Source: Phycisphaera sp. (GTDB lineage: Bacteria; Planctomycetota; Phycisphaerae; Phycisphaerales; Phycisphaeraceae). Taken from it: DNA of 38,744 nt. The notes beneath the pieces were generated by a model. It ran no database searches. It was given only the letters and a program-made list of their open reading frames with translations, and had not been told where the DNA came from. The translations under genes and the position numbers were made by a program. Each line of letters starts with the position of its first letter. Position 1 is the first letter of the stretch. The DNA lies in the NCBI GenBank assembly GCA_028285385.1, contig JANQPR010000211.1, forward strand, positions 1 through 38,744, in the 5' to 3' direction. Of the stretch, positions 24,945-34,117 are shown piece after piece.

Positions 24945-27665
24945 TCAGGCCGAGCGACGGCGGAGCATGGCCAGGCCGCCGAGGCCAAGCAACGCCAGCG
25001 TCGCGGGTTCCGGGACGACCACGCCGCGGAAGTCCGGGGCGGCGGTGCTGCCCCAGTTCTGCAGGACGATGTCGAGGTCGGCCTGCTCGACAACGCCGTT
25101 GGCGCTGTAGTCGCCGCCGGAGTAGCCGGTGTTGGTCTGGCCCCAGTTCTGGAGCACGGCGTCGAGGTCGCCTTGCTCGATCTGGCCGTTGAAGTTCACG
25201 TCGCCGTAGATCCCGTCGAGGACGGTGACGGCGATTTCTTCGAGGTCGGCCCGGTTGATGACCAGGTCGCCGTTCATGTCCGCCGAGAGGTCGGCGAACA
25301 CGGCCTCGTCCAGGTTGCTCCACTCGACGCCCTCGCTGCCGTCGAGGTCCAGCCCGACGAACTGGGCGTAGACGTAGTCGAGGTCCTGCAGGTCGACGGT
25401 GCCGTCCTGGCCCTGCGGCGCCCAGCCCTTGGCTTCCTGGCCGCTGCCGGCCACGTCGGCGCGGCTGTCACCGGCGTCGTAGGTGCCGGTCGCCAGCGTG
25501 GTGCCGAACAGGTTACCGGTGGTGGACGCGTTGTCCACGTCGATGAAGTTCTGCTTGCGGTCAAGCGTGTCGCCGCTGCGGCCCTTGACGAACAGGCCGT
25601 CGGCCCCGTAGCGGACGTCGTTGAGGTCGAAGTTCCCGTCGCCGTTGAAGTCGCCGAGCAGCTCGAGCGCCGCGTTGGCGTCGCTGCCGGCCAGGTTGCT
25701 GCGGCTGGAGATGGTGTTGCCGGCCGCGTCCGTGGTGTCGGACGCGCCGATGGCGCCGCTGTTCTCGTACGCGTTCACCATGGCGGCGACGTCGGCGGCG
25801 GAGCGGGTGCCGTCGTTATTGAAGTCGCCGGCGATGGCGTTGCGGTCGGCGATGGCGTCGCCGACGAACATGCTCGCGCCCTCACCGATGGTGCCGCCGT
25901 TGTTGGCGACGTAGTCGGCGCTGCCGTTCTGGCCGTCGGTGTAGGTCAGCCCGTCGGTCAGGGCGGTGCGGTCGGAGGCCTTGCCGTAGCGGTTGAGTTG
26001 CGTGGCGTTCGGGCCATAGCTCGGCGAGATGTTCTCGGCGGGCAGCAGGCTAGGGTTGTTGAACAGCGTGTCGCGGAGCGTCTGGCTGAAGCCCGCGTCC
26101 TGAACGAAGATGTCGGTGTTCGTTACGTCCGGCAGAACCTCGACCCCCGGGGCGAGCGCAAAGGAGTTGGCCAGGAAGTCGCCCGGGGTGCCGTCCGCGT
26201 CGGCGTTGGCGACGGCGTTGCCCAGAGAAGTGATGATGTTCCGCATGTACAACGCGGCGTACGGGCTGAACATGGTGGGGTTGCCCGAGCCGTTGCCGAC
26301 GAACTCGACCTCGTTGGCGCCGAGCGGCGCGTTCTCGTCGAAGCGGGCCTCGCCGGTGGAGGTGTTGACGATGATACGGCCGGCCTGCGGGTCGCCCTCG
26401 GTGACGAAGGTCTGCGAGCCGCCGATCTGGAAGCCGGTGTTCGGGTCGCCGTTGAAGATGACGTTGTTGTCGGTCGTCTTGTTGAGGACGGGGTAGACGT
26501 AGCTGCTGCCGTCCCAGTTGGCGTCGGTGTCGTTGGCAACGGCGAGCAGGTGGTAGTCGCCGTCGACCGAGTCGTCGCCGGCGCGGCTGCTGGAGCCGAG
26601 GCCGTCCGCCAAGCCGGAGTAGCCCACGGCGAGGCGGTGGTTCTGGACGGTGCCCTCCATGCGGGACGAGCCGCCCTTGTTGGACGGGACGAAGTCCGGC
26701 CCGAGCCGGTCGAACTGGCTGTCGCCCGAGCCACCCTTGGCGCCGGCGTTGTCGCCGACGGCCCACGACGGGTCGACGCCGATGGAGTTGGCGAACCCGT
26801 TGCGGGTGCCCGAGCCGGAGTCGCGGGCGACGAACACGAGGTTCTCGCCGGTCTCGGTCCGGCCGGTGACGTAGCCGTGCTGCAGGGTGGTCTTGCGGAC
26901 TTCGCCCTCGCCGCCGGCGGCGGAACCGTTGGAGTCGACCTCGGCGCCGTAGTTGGCGAACGGAGCGATCGGGGTCCAGGCGATCTGCGTGTCGAACAGC
27001 GTCTGCCGGTCGGGGCTGCCTTGGTTGAGGTTTAGCGTCGTGCCGCCGCCGGTGGGCGTGAGCGACTTGAGCTGGTTGCTCTGCCCGCCGCCGGCGAGGG
27101 CGCCGTTGCCGGTCGCGACCGGGTTAGAGGTGATCTGGCTGTTGCCGTAGCCGGGTGTGGGGGCGCCGCCGGTGAAGGGCGAGTTGTCCCAGGCCGCGCC
27201 GGCGCGGGTGTCGGTGACAAACCAGGACGAGGGCACGTCGACCGAGGCGATGTCGAAGATCACGTCACCGGTGAACGCCGAGCTGGGGGTGACGGCGCCG
27301 GCGTTGCGCGTGGCGTAGTCGTTGGAGTCGTAGTTGCCCGAGGCCCAGGGGGCGCCGGGGCCGTTGTTTCCGCCGAAGTCGACGAGTTCCTGGAACCCGT
27401 TGCCCGAGCCGATGCCGCGGGCCTGGGTGTTGAAGAAGCCGAACAGCAGGTCGACGGTGGGGACGTCGAGGTCGGTGGTGATGCCGTCGCCATCGACGTC
27501 GATAGCGTCGGAGCCCTGTGAGTTGGCTTCGTAGAAGCCGCGGAACAGGGTCGCGCCGGTGGTGTTGACCTCATTGTCCTTGGCGAAGCCGGCCGGGGCG
27601 TACGCACCGGTGGCCGCCGCGAGCAACGCGGCCGTGCTGAAACACAGAGTCCGCTGGGCAGTCAT
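24945..27665 (-). CDS. Exosortase-anchored PstS-like substrate-binding protein with dockerin repeats
   Basis: The ATG at 27665 has GGAGCG upstream and gives 906 residues. After a signal peptide (cut near YAPAGFA) comes a region with the marks of phosphate-binding-type periplasmic proteins: TTGATLFRGFYEAN, RGIGSGNGFQELVDFG, IAWTPIAPFANYG and the anion-loop motif FVARDSGSGTRNGFA, then a GAIGY-like QNHRLAVGYSGLADG. From about residue 610 there are EF-hand/dockerin-like repeats (GDFNNDGTRSAADVAAMVNA, GDFNGDGNFDLNDVRYG, GDVNFNGQIEQGDLDAVLQN). The C-terminus is VPEPATLALLGLGGLAMLRR. The ligand need not be phosphate. A pseudopilin-like gene precedes it about 100 bases upstream in the same direction. 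Confidence 0.82.
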   Translation of the reverse strand: MTAQRTLCFSTAALLAAATGAYAPAGFAKDNEVNTTGATLFRGFYEANSQGSDAIDVDGDGITTDLDVPTVDLLFGFFNTQARGIGSGNGFQELVDFGGNNGPGAPWASGNYDSNDYATRNAGAVTPSSAFTGDVIFDIASVDVPSSWFVTDTRAGAAWDNSPFTGGAPTPGYGNSQITSNPVATGNGALAGGGQSNQLKSLTPTGGGTTLNLNQGSPDRQTLFDTQIAWTPIAPFANYGAEVDSNGSAAGGEGEVRKTTLQHGYVTGRTETGENLVFVARDSGSGTRNGFANSIGVDPSWAVGDNAGAKGGSGDSQFDRLGPDFVPSNKGGSSRMEGTVQNHRLAVGYSGLADGLGSSSRAGDDSVDGDYHLLAVANDTDANWDGSSYVYPVLNKTTDNNVIFNGDPNTGFQIGGSQTFVTEGDPQAGRIIVNTSTGEARFDENAPLGANEVEFVGNGSGNPTMFSPYAALYMRNIITSLGNAVANADADGTPGDFLANSFALAPGVEVLPDVTNTDIFVQDAGFSQTLRDTLFNNPSLLPAENISPSYGPNATQLNRYGKASDRTALTDGLTYTDGQNGSADYVANNGGTIGEGASMFVGDAIADRNAIAGDFNNDGTRSAADVAAMVNAYENSGAIGASDTTDAAGNTISSRSNLAGSDANAALELLGDFNGDGNFDLNDVRYGADGLFVKGRSGDTLDRKQNFIDVDNASTTGNLFGTTLATGTYDAGDSRADVAGSGQEAKGWAPQGQDGTVDLQDLDYVYAQFVGLDLDGSEGVEWSNLDEAVFADLSADMNGDLVINRADLEEIAVTVLDGIYGDVNFNGQIEQGDLDAVLQNWGQTNTGYSGGDYSANGVVEQADLDIVLQNWGSTAAPDFRGVVVPEPATLALLGLGGLAMLRRRSA

Positions 27666-27698
27666 CTTTATCGCTCCAAGAGTTGGGAACAGGCCGTG

Positions 27699-27721
27699 CC
27701 CGCCGGCGCCGCACCGGCGGG
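27699..27721. repeat. GC-rich hairpin between the pseudopilin-like and PstS-like genes
   Basis: CCCGCCGG (27699-27706) and CCGGCGGG (27714-27721) form a perfect 8-base-pair stem around a 7-base loop. A second hairpin (CCCGGC type) lies at about 27734-27751. No T-run follows leftward, so attenuation or transcript stabilisation is more likely than full termination. Confidence 0.5.
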
Positions 27722-27766
27722 AAGAGAACGCCGCCCCGGCCACACGCCGGGACGGCTACGTGTTGG

Positions 27767-28828
27767 TCATTCGTTGAAGCCGTTGCCGTTGAACAGGATC
27801 CTGGTCGGCTTGCCCGTCAGGGAGTAGAACTGGTCGCCCCAGGCTTTCTGTCGCACGGTCTCTTCCACGCGTTCCTGGAACACGCTGCCGTCGGTGCGGG
27901 TGAAGTTGGCGGTCCCCCCCGCGTGGTGCCGGCCGACGAGGTTGATGGGCTTGTTGAAGTACGCCCCCTCGGTCTGGTTGTTCAGGACGGTTTCGTCCTT
28001 CTGGATGCCGAACCCGAGTTCGCCCGGGGTGTCGGTCCAGACGATGTTGGTGCCGGTGGGGTAACCGGTCGGGGCCCCGTCGGCACCGGTGGCGGAGTTG
28101 AGCGGGTTGATCGAACGGTGACTCTTGCTGACCCCGGCAACGATCAACTGTTTCGGATTGCTCATCCATTCGGTCACCATGATCGGCGAGTCGGTGACGC
28201 GGTCGGCCTTGACGAGTTGATTGTTCCGCCCGCCCGTGCCGGGTGCGTTCACAAAGAACTTGTTGCGGGGGATGATCATCTCGTTGGGCGCGAAGGCCAT
28301 GTAGTCGACCTGCCGATCGACGACGCTGCCGCCGGCGCCCTTCTGCCAACCGTCGGGCGCGTCGACGCCGTCGTTCCAGTTCGTCGCGGGGTAGCCGCCG
28401 TTCTCGAGCTCCGGGCACTGGAAGCCGGCAAGCTCGAGGCCGTTGTCCAGCAGGAAGTACGACCAGTGCAGGTACCCCTCGGGCGGGTTGCTGCCGCGCT
28501 GGCGCTGCCAGGTCCACGCGTTGCGGGCTTGACTCTCGCCGTCCCACGCCTGGTCGGGGTAGACGTAGGCCGCGGGGTAGAAGTTGTTGTTGTCCGCGAC
28601 GTAGATGTTCATCGCCACGGCGGCCTGACGCATGTTGCTCTTGCACACCGCGGTCCGGGCCGTGCCACGGGCGGCGCCGAGGGCCGGCAGGAGGATGCCG
28701 ATCAGCAACGCGATGATCGAGATCACGACGAGCAACTCGATCAGGGTGAATGCCGTTTTTTGCGGGACGAGAAGGCCGGTTTGACGTTGTCGTGGCGGGT
28801 TCGGAACAGCCGAGACAATGAGGGACAT
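27767..28828 (-). CDS. Pseudopilin-like protein (prepilin leader, H-X9-DG-type)
   Basis: The ATG at 28828 has GGAG ten bases upstream and gives 353 residues. A long leader precedes the prepilin cleavage/methylation motif [20 protein letters not shown], with the conserved Glu five residues after the cut site, and the hydrophobic helix runs on to LLPAL. Then comes KSNMRQAAVAMNIYVADNNN, the second conserved helix of this planctomycete family. The C-terminal GRHHAGGTANFTRTDGSVF is a variant of the H-X9-DG motif. Such proteins are very abundant in Planctomycetes and are thought to be type II secretion-related pseudopilins. Function here is unknown, possibly display or export of glucan-active proteins. 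Confidence 0.85.
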   Translation of the reverse strand: MSLIVSAVPNPPRQRQTGLLVPQKTAFTLIELLVVISIIALLIGILLPALGAARGTARTAVCKSNMRQAAVAMNIYVADNNNFYPAAYVYPDQAWDGESQARNAWTWQRQRGSNPPEGYLHWSYFLLDNGLELAGFQCPELENGGYPATNWNDGVDAPDGWQKGAGGSVVDRQVDYMAFAPNEMIIPRNKFFVNAPGTGGRNNQLVKADRVTDSPIMVTEWMSNPKQLIVAGVSKSHRSINPLNSATGADGAPTGYPTGTNIVWTDTPGELGFGIQKDETVLNNQTEGAYFNKPINLVGRHHAGGTANFTRTDGSVFQERVEETVRQKAWGDQFYSLTGKPTRILFNGNGFNE

Positions 28829-28903
28829 CCGTGGCTCCAGGGTGGTGATGGCGAAGCGGAACAATGACGACCGTTGGTCGCCGAAGCGCGAGCACGGCGC
28901 AAG

Positions 28904-28930
28904 GAAACAACGGGTTCGCGGTGAACCCGT
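28904..28930 (-). promoter_or_regulatory. TTGTTTC half-site beside an 8-base inverted repeat upstream of the pseudopilin gene
   Basis: On the minus strand TTGTTTC occupies 28910-28904. It abuts, sharing one base, an inverted repeat ACGGGTTC/GAACCCGT (28910-28917 and 28923-28930, loop of five). The location, about 75-100 bases upstream of the pseudopilin start, suits a control site. The TTGTTTC element matches those at the LacI/GH5 region. Confidence 0.4.
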
Positions 28931-28979
28931 CTGGTGGCTGTCCTGTGTTCCGGAAATCCCCGGTGTAAACGACGAGCGA

Positions 28980-29321
28980 TCAGTGAATCTTCGGCGTGTC
29001 AGGGCGTGAGTTGTCGGCGGGGTCAAGCGTGTAGCCGAGCCCGCGCACGGTACGCACGTAGCCGCCCGCCGGGCCGAGCCGTCGGCGCAGGTGGTAGATG
29101 TGGTTCTTCAGCGACACCGGCGTGAGCCCCACGTCACGCCGAGGCAGCGTCTCGGCGATCTGTTCGGGCGTCTGTACCCAGCCCGGCCGGCGTGCCAGCG
29201 CCTTGAGGATGTTGAACTGCATCAGCGTCAGCGTGAGCCGTTCGCCGGCGTACGTCACCTCGTAACGTTCCGGGTCGACCCGGAGTTCGCCGACGTCGAT
29301 GGGGCCATCGTGCTGCGACAC
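28980..29321 (-). CDS. Orphan winged-helix DNA-binding protein (OmpR/PhoB effector type)
   Basis: Translation starts at GTG (29321) and gives 113 residues. The whole protein is a trans_reg_C-type winged helix: VGELRVDPERYEVTYAGERL (N-terminal beta-sheet), LTLMQFNILKALARRPGWVQ, the recognition helix in TPVSLKNHIYHLRRRLG, and the C-terminal hairpin YVRTVRGLGYTLDP. There is no receiver domain and no open frame upstream that could supply one, so activity is not set by phosphorylation in the usual way. It lies between the pseudopilin gene and GH5, same strand as both. Confidence 0.85.
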   Translation of the reverse strand: MSQHDGPIDVGELRVDPERYEVTYAGERLTLTLMQFNILKALARRPGWVQTPEQIAETLPRRDVGLTPVSLKNHIYHLRRRLGPAGGYVRTVRGLGYTLDPADNSRPDTPKIH

Positions 29322-29440
29322 GCCGGGACGCTAGCGAGGCGGCGTCACCGATCCGCTAGCGGCACGTGAGCAAGACGAGTTTTGGGTGATCGTCGCGGGA
29401 GCGGTTCGACGACGCCCGTGAGCAACCTGTGGAAAACCAC

Positions 29441-31852
29441 TCAATGCTCGGTCGCAGACAACCCGAACCCGCCTAACCGCAGCTCGCCCCGTCCCGATGC
29501 GCCGTCCGGCCGCGACACCCGGACCAGCAGCCGGAGGCGGTCCGTCAGCGCCGGCCCGGAGACCGAGAGCCGTGCCGATGATTGCGCGGGTGTGCCGGGG
29601 TCGAGTTCGTACGTCTCGCTCGCCACCGTCAACCACGGCAGACCCGGTTCCAGCGGTGGGGATTCCAACCGGGCTTCGACTTCCAGCGGCGCCGAACCCT
29701 TGAGCGTCGCGTTCAGTCGGAACGCGTACCAACGGCCGGGTTCGACCCCCTCGGTGACATCGTGCCACGTGCCGGCGTCGAGTGGTGTTGCCTTGTCGAC
29801 CACCAGCCGCATGGCCGGCATTCCCGAGTCGTTCTTAGTGCCTCGAAGCGGCTGCCAGCCATCGCCCCAGTAGAACCAGTTCGGCTTGATCGTTGGTGGG
29901 GGCTCTTTCGTCGCAGGGCGATCAAGAAGGTTGGAAGGCGCGTCGGCAGAGCCGTTGGGCGGTTGAGCATCCTTCGGCGCCGCGGTGGACCAAGTCGGGG
30001 GCAAAAAGGCCGCCTCGACCAGCCGGTCTTCGTCGTGCGCCAGCAACGCAATGCCGGTCCGAACGTCACGATCTTTCGTGTGCTTCCATGGCATTGCGGC
30101 GACGCGCGTGTACTCCCTCTGGCTGTCGGCCACCCACGCGTGCACATCATCGCCTACCCGTTGCAGGCCCAACGCAACGGGGAATCCGGTGAACGCTAGG
30201 GTCCGCTCGGTCGTCTCGCCGCCCGGCGCTGTTCGTTGCGCGAGCACCACCTCGCCGCGTGGGAACACGTGGAGCAGCACGTGCGCCGCGTCGTGCTCAA
30301 GCGAGCTACGCAGCATCAACCCGGCTTTGGCGTAGCGGTCCCGCGCGGTGAACGACTCGATCCCTGTCCACACGCCGAAGTCGCCTTCAACGCTGCGCGA
30401 CACAAACCGGAACGCGTCCGACCGACCAAAGATGTCCCGGCCGCCGCCTTGCACGACCCAGCGACTGCCCTCGATCTGTTGCCCGCCGGGCGTTGCTCCA
30501 CCGACATTGTGCGCCAGCCACGGCGAGGGCAACGCGTCGTCGCCCGCCGTGACCGACGCCGCGCTCGGCAGCTCAAAAGCGAACGAACTTGCATCGGCGG
30601 TAAGCCTTTCCCGGAGGCGATTGTCCTCGTCCAGTTTCATCTGTCCGTAGTGCCGCAGCTTCGCCTCGATCTCGTCGTCGGTGTCGGCGAAGACATCGAT
30701 CGGCTCGACCGGCTCGGCGTTGGTCACCAGCGGCCAGTTGTCGTCCGGCAGCCCGCCCGAAGGGTGCACGAGCTTGTAGCACCACATCGTCGCCGACCAC
30801 CCCAAGTCGGCGTAGCGATCGAAGGACGCCCGCATCATGTCGGCCCCGCCCAGCCGCTCGAACACGACGTTGAACTCGCCGACCAGGAACGGCGCTTCGG
30901 CGCCTTTAAGGAACCGTTGCCGGCTCTCCGCAAACGGCCCGAGCAGGTTGAAGTGCGACGTCATCGCCGTCGCGTCGCCGAACAGGCCCGGGTAGTAGTG
31001 CTCCGTGTAGCCGACATTCGTCCAACCGCGGTCGCTCGGCCGGCCGTAGAACGTCATGCCCTGCAAAGTCCCCGGCAGATAGATCAGCGTGTCCTCGTCT
31101 TGCGCGCGGATCACGCGGACCAACCGGTTTGCCAGATCGAGCATGGGACCACGCAGGTCCTGCCTCAAATCGCCGTACGGCTCGTTCAACACGTCGTAGG
31201 CCGCGACGGCGGACTCGTTGGCGTAGCGCTCGGCGAGCGCGGCCCAGAGATCAAGCGTCCGCTGCTGATGGATTGGTGAAGTCCACAACTCGTTCTCCCC
31301 GACCCGGCCGGACGGCTGGTCGATGCTCTGCCCACCCGGCGCGCCGTGCAGATCAAGAATCACGTAAACCCCGGCGTCTCGGGCGAGCGCAATGGCATGG
31401 TCCAGCCAACGGAAGTCGAAGATCGTCTCGCGACTGCCCGCTACGCCGCCTCGCTTCTCGACCAGTGCGTAGTGGAACGGCAAGCGGACGGCATTGAAGC
31501 CGAAGGACTTGACCCGGTCGAAGTCCTCGCGCTGAATCCAGCTGGCGTAGTGCGTCTCCATCAACGCGTCGGCACGTTCGGGGCCGAACCGTTCCCGCAA
31601 GGTCTCGACGAACGTGTGGTGGTCCGGCACGGCGGCGGAGTCGAGGCCGAGCATCCATGACTCGAGCAGGAACCAGTTCCCCAGGTTGACACCGCGCAGC
31701 GTGACGACGTGCCCGTCGGGGTCGACGAGGTGTCGGCCGGCGACGGACAGCGATGGCGGGCCGGCCGCGCCGCGAGCGGTAGACGGCGTCGAGGACAAGA
31801 TCAGCGTCGCGGCGACCGAGGTCGCCAAGGCACAGGCGGGATGAAGTTTCAT
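29441..31852 (-). CDS. Secreted GH5 glycoside hydrolase, exo-beta-1,3-glucanase-like, with C-terminal lectin-like domain
   Basis: The ATG at 31852 gives 803 residues with a signal peptide (cut near STARGAA). Residues 35-430 are a GH5 barrel. LRGVNLGNWFLLESWM and FNAVRLPFHYAL resemble fungal-type exo-1,3-glucanases (GH5_9). The acid/base Glu224 lies in VLNEPYG and the nucleophile Glu326 in FLVGEFN. Residues about 460-640 look like a DUF1349-type concanavalin-like module (RDIFGRSDAFRFVSRSVEGD, then RYAKAGLMLRSSL). The C-terminus is another beta-sandwich. There is no PEP-CTERM, so the enzyme should be free or lipid-independent. A 15-base palindrome overlaps the ribosome-binding region, suggesting repression by the divergent LacI protein. 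Confidence 0.87.
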   Translation of the reverse strand: MKLHPACALATSVAATLILSSTPSTARGAAGPPSLSVAGRHLVDPDGHVVTLRGVNLGNWFLLESWMLGLDSAAVPDHHTFVETLRERFGPERADALMETHYASWIQREDFDRVKSFGFNAVRLPFHYALVEKRGGVAGSRETIFDFRWLDHAIALARDAGVYVILDLHGAPGGQSIDQPSGRVGENELWTSPIHQQRTLDLWAALAERYANESAVAAYDVLNEPYGDLRQDLRGPMLDLANRLVRVIRAQDEDTLIYLPGTLQGMTFYGRPSDRGWTNVGYTEHYYPGLFGDATAMTSHFNLLGPFAESRQRFLKGAEAPFLVGEFNVVFERLGGADMMRASFDRYADLGWSATMWCYKLVHPSGGLPDDNWPLVTNAEPVEPIDVFADTDDEIEAKLRHYGQMKLDEDNRLRERLTADASSFAFELPSAASVTAGDDALPSPWLAHNVGGATPGGQQIEGSRWVVQGGGRDIFGRSDAFRFVSRSVEGDFGVWTGIESFTARDRYAKAGLMLRSSLEHDAAHVLLHVFPRGEVVLAQRTAPGGETTERTLAFTGFPVALGLQRVGDDVHAWVADSQREYTRVAAMPWKHTKDRDVRTGIALLAHDEDRLVEAAFLPPTWSTAAPKDAQPPNGSADAPSNLLDRPATKEPPPTIKPNWFYWGDGWQPLRGTKNDSGMPAMRLVVDKATPLDAGTWHDVTEGVEPGRWYAFRLNATLKGSAPLEVEARLESPPLEPGLPWLTVASETYELDPGTPAQSSARLSVSGPALTDRLRLLVRVSRPDGASGRGELRLGGFGLSATEH

Positions 31853-31855
31853 GAT

Positions 31856-31870
31856 TTGTTTCTGAAACAA
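31856..31870. promoter_or_regulatory. Candidate LacI-family operator O1 at the GH5 start
   Basis: TTGTTTCTGAAACAA is a perfect 7+1+7 palindrome ending three bases upstream of the GH5 ATG. It replaces the usual ribosome-binding sequence, so a bound repressor could block both transcription elongation and initiation of translation. Size and odd symmetry fit LacI/GalR operators. Confidence 0.6.
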
Positions 31871-32014
31871 GAACGTGGCGGGGAGTTGGGCCGAACGGCG
31901 AGCCGCTGTGAGTCTGGGCAAGTGCTCGTGGAGTATTCTACTGGGTTGGGTGCGTAATCCGAAGATATCTGTGCTGGGAGATTGAGGATTGGGCCAGAAA
32001 ATCTCCCGTGAAGG

Positions 32015-32042
32015 TTGACATGGCCGAGAATCCACGTATTCT
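32015..32042 (+). promoter_or_regulatory. Candidate sigma-70 promoter of the LacI-family gene
   Basis: A perfect TTGACA (32015-32020) is followed after 16 bases by TATTCT (32037-32042). The candidate operator O2 overlaps the -10 end, which suggests autoregulation. Confidence 0.55.
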
Positions 32043-32080
32043 TTGTTTCTGAAAATATAGTGTCGCGTTTCTTTGTTTCT
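32039..32080 (+). repeat. Direct repeat TTCTTTGTTTCT, two copies 30 bases apart (operators O2 and O3)
   Basis: TTCTTTGTTTCT occurs at 32039-32050 and again at 32069-32080, an exact spacing of about three helical turns. The first copy continues as GAAAATA, a five-of-seven match to the right half of the O1 palindrome. Both contain TTGTTTC. They lie between the LacI promoter and its start codon. Confidence 0.55.
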
Positions 32081-32106
32081 CGGCTTCAGTTTCTCTTCAT
32101 CCTCTC

Positions 32107-33201
32107 ATGGCCACTGTTCGTGACATCGCGCGTTCCGTCGGCGTCTCGCCCGCCACGGTGTCCCGGTCATTGAATCAGACCGGTGTGGTGAGCAAGGACC
32201 TGCGCGATCAAGTCCTGGCCGAGGCGAAGCGGCTCGGCTATCGGGCGCCCCGCAAGCGGAGCCGACGCTTGGCCCCGCGGACCAGACACGGCCTGGTCGG
32301 GATGCTGTTCTTCAACGCCTCGTCCGGCGCGCCCTTCAGCGGGTATGACGCGATCGTCTGGGGCGGGGTCACCCGCGCGGCGATCTCGCTCAAGTACGGC
32401 GTCACCGTCGTCGACCCGCAGAGCCGGCGGTCGGGCGAGAGCTTCACCGCCTTCGCGGAACGCATCGGCGTCGACGGCTTCATCGTCCGCGTCGACGAAG
32501 GGTCGCGGAACCGCTGCGTGCAGATCGCCGAAGAAGGCGTCCCGCACGTGGTCATCGCCGACCGCTTCGAAGACGACCATGGCGTCAACTTCGTCTACTG
32601 CAACTCGTACGACGCGTCCTACGCCGCGGTTGAGCACTTGATCCACCTCGGGCACCGTCGCATCGGCGTCGGGCACAACCCCGTGCTCGACACCGACCAC
32701 CACGACCGCCTCCGTGCGTACCGCCAGGTCCTGGAAGACAACGGCGTCGACTACGACCCACACCTCGTGATCCCCGCGGCGGTGGACTTGCGCGGCGGGG
32801 CGTCGGCATTCAATCGACTGATGTCGCTGCCCGAACCGCCGACCGCGATGTTCTTCACCGACCCGCAGATGACCGTGACCGCGCTGCGACGCAGTCTCGA
32901 GGTCGGCATCAGGGTCCCCGAAGAGTTGTCTATTGTCGGCGTGGACGACGAGCAGCTGCGCGAGATGACCTTCCCGGTCTACACCGCGGTATGCCAGCAG
33001 GCGGAGCAGCTCGGCTTCGAGGCCGGCCGGTGGTTGTGTCGGCAACTCGGCTCGACGTCGTCGGACGCGACGGGCATCGGCACCGACGGCCCGATGCTTC
33101 GGCGCGAGGTCGACGCCGTCCTGGAGGTGAATCAAACCACAGCGCCGCCGCCGTCGAAGCCCGGCCGGTTGTCGCCCGCGGGGCAACGGCTCAACAGTTG
33201 A
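32107..33201 (+). CDS. LacI/GalR-family transcriptional regulator
   Basis: The protein has 364 residues. The N-terminal HTH is textbook ([20 protein letters not shown], then a hinge helix with [17 protein letters not shown]). The rest is a periplasmic-binding-like sensor ([64 protein letters not shown]). The sensor should bind a sugar released by the neighbouring hydrolases. It is divergent from GH5 and upstream of the pseudopilin, PEP-CTERM and GH30 genes, and TTGTTTC elements lie on both sides. The next gene starts about 50 bases downstream. Confidence 0.92.
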   Translation: MATVRDIARSVGVSPATVSRSLNQTGVVSKDLRDQVLAEAKRLGYRAPRKRSRRLAPRTRHGLVGMLFFNASSGAPFSGYDAIVWGGVTRAAISLKYGVTVVDPQSRRSGESFTAFAERIGVDGFIVRVDEGSRNRCVQIAEEGVPHVVIADRFEDDHGVNFVYCNSYDASYAAVEHLIHLGHRRIGVGHNPVLDTDHHDRLRAYRQVLEDNGVDYDPHLVIPAAVDLRGGASAFNRLMSLPEPPTAMFFTDPQMTVTALRRSLEVGIRVPEELSIVGVDDEQLREMTFPVYTAVCQQAEQLGFEAGRWLCRQLGSTSSDATGIGTDGPMLRREVDAVLEVNQTTAPPPSKPGRLSPAGQRLNS

Positions 33202-33251
33202 TGGCCCAGGCCATTCCGCACAAAACGCACCGCACTTTCGAGAAGGTTCTC

Positions 33252-34052
33252 ATGCGTCCCGCTAACCCAACACCGACGCGTCCCGCCGCCAACAAGGCGT
33301 ACGGCCGAGTTACGCGCGCGTTCACGCTGATCGAGTTGCTCGTCGTGATCAGCATTATCGCGCTGCTGATCGGGATCCTGCTTCCGGCGTTGAGCGCCGC
33401 GCGGGAGACGGGCCGGAAGATCGCGTGCGCGTCGAACGTCCGGCAGGAGGCGCTGGCGGTACTGGCCTACGCCGCGGATCACCGGGAGCACTTCCCGCTC
33501 GCCGCGGCGTACGAGCCCGAGCTGCTGGTCATCGGGAACCGCGACATGCCCGACGACCCGTTCATCCACCACATCCTCATCCCGTACATCGGCGGCGAGA
33601 AGGGCACGGGCGAGTACACCGCGACGTTCCGGTGTCCGTCCCGGGAGGCGCTAGGCCCGCCGCCGGGCGAGGGCGGCAACCCCAGCCCGTTCCCGGACAT
33701 GGACGACGAGCAGCACACGCACTACCGCTACAACTGGCAGGCGGCGTTCTACCGGCTGACCTTTTGGGAGAAGCGCCTGGACGAGCCGCAGATCCAGAGT
33801 CTGAAGGTGGACGACGTCATCACCGCGACCGACGCCCTGCTGATCTACGACACGGTGTTCCCGGACTGGATCGAAGACGCCTTCCCGCACCGTGGCGGTG
33901 GCGACGGCGCGATCAACGCGAGCTACGTCGACGGACACGTCGACACGGTGCGCTTCGACGACTACAAAGAAGCGACATCGCGGTTCAGCACGTCGGCCGA
34001 GTTTATGAACCCGTTCTATCACGAGGGCTGGCCATACCCCGAGCTGCCGTGA
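33252..34052 (+). CDS. Pseudopilin-like protein (prepilin leader)
   Basis: The ATG at 33252 is preceded by GAGAAGG and gives 266 residues. An upstream ATG overlapping the lacI stop (33201) is a weaker alternative. The prepilin motif [20 protein letters not shown] has the conserved Glu, followed by [20 protein letters not shown] and the paired helix [20 protein letters not shown]. The C-terminus keeps [14 protein letters not shown], the DG part of the H-X9-DG family signature. It shares its leader almost letter for letter with the gene at 27767. The lacI gene lies just upstream and a PEP-CTERM gene 65 bases downstream. Confidence 0.85.
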   Translation: MRPANPTPTRPAANKAYGRVTRAFTLIELLVVISIIALLIGILLPALSAARETGRKIACASNVRQEALAVLAYAADHREHFPLAAAYEPELLVIGNRDMPDDPFIHHILIPYIGGEKGTGEYTATFRCPSREALGPPPGEGGNPSPFPDMDDEQHTHYRYNWQAAFYRLTFWEKRLDEPQIQSLKVDDVITATDALLIYDTVFPDWIEDAFPHRGGGDGAINASYVDGHVDTVRFDDYKEATSRFSTSAEFMNPFYHEGWPYPELP

Positions 34053-34117
34053 CGGCGGCGCGGCTCTGTGTTTTGTTTTCTGGTTTCATGTCAACTCATA
34101 CTTGGAGGACTTGGGTC

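Noticed and set aside
25173..27035. 620-codon open frame opposite the PstS-like gene
   Set aside because: It is very rich in Val, Gly, Ala and Arg with no domain. It arises from the G/C third positions of the real gene on the other strand, which has signal peptide, repeats and sorting signal.
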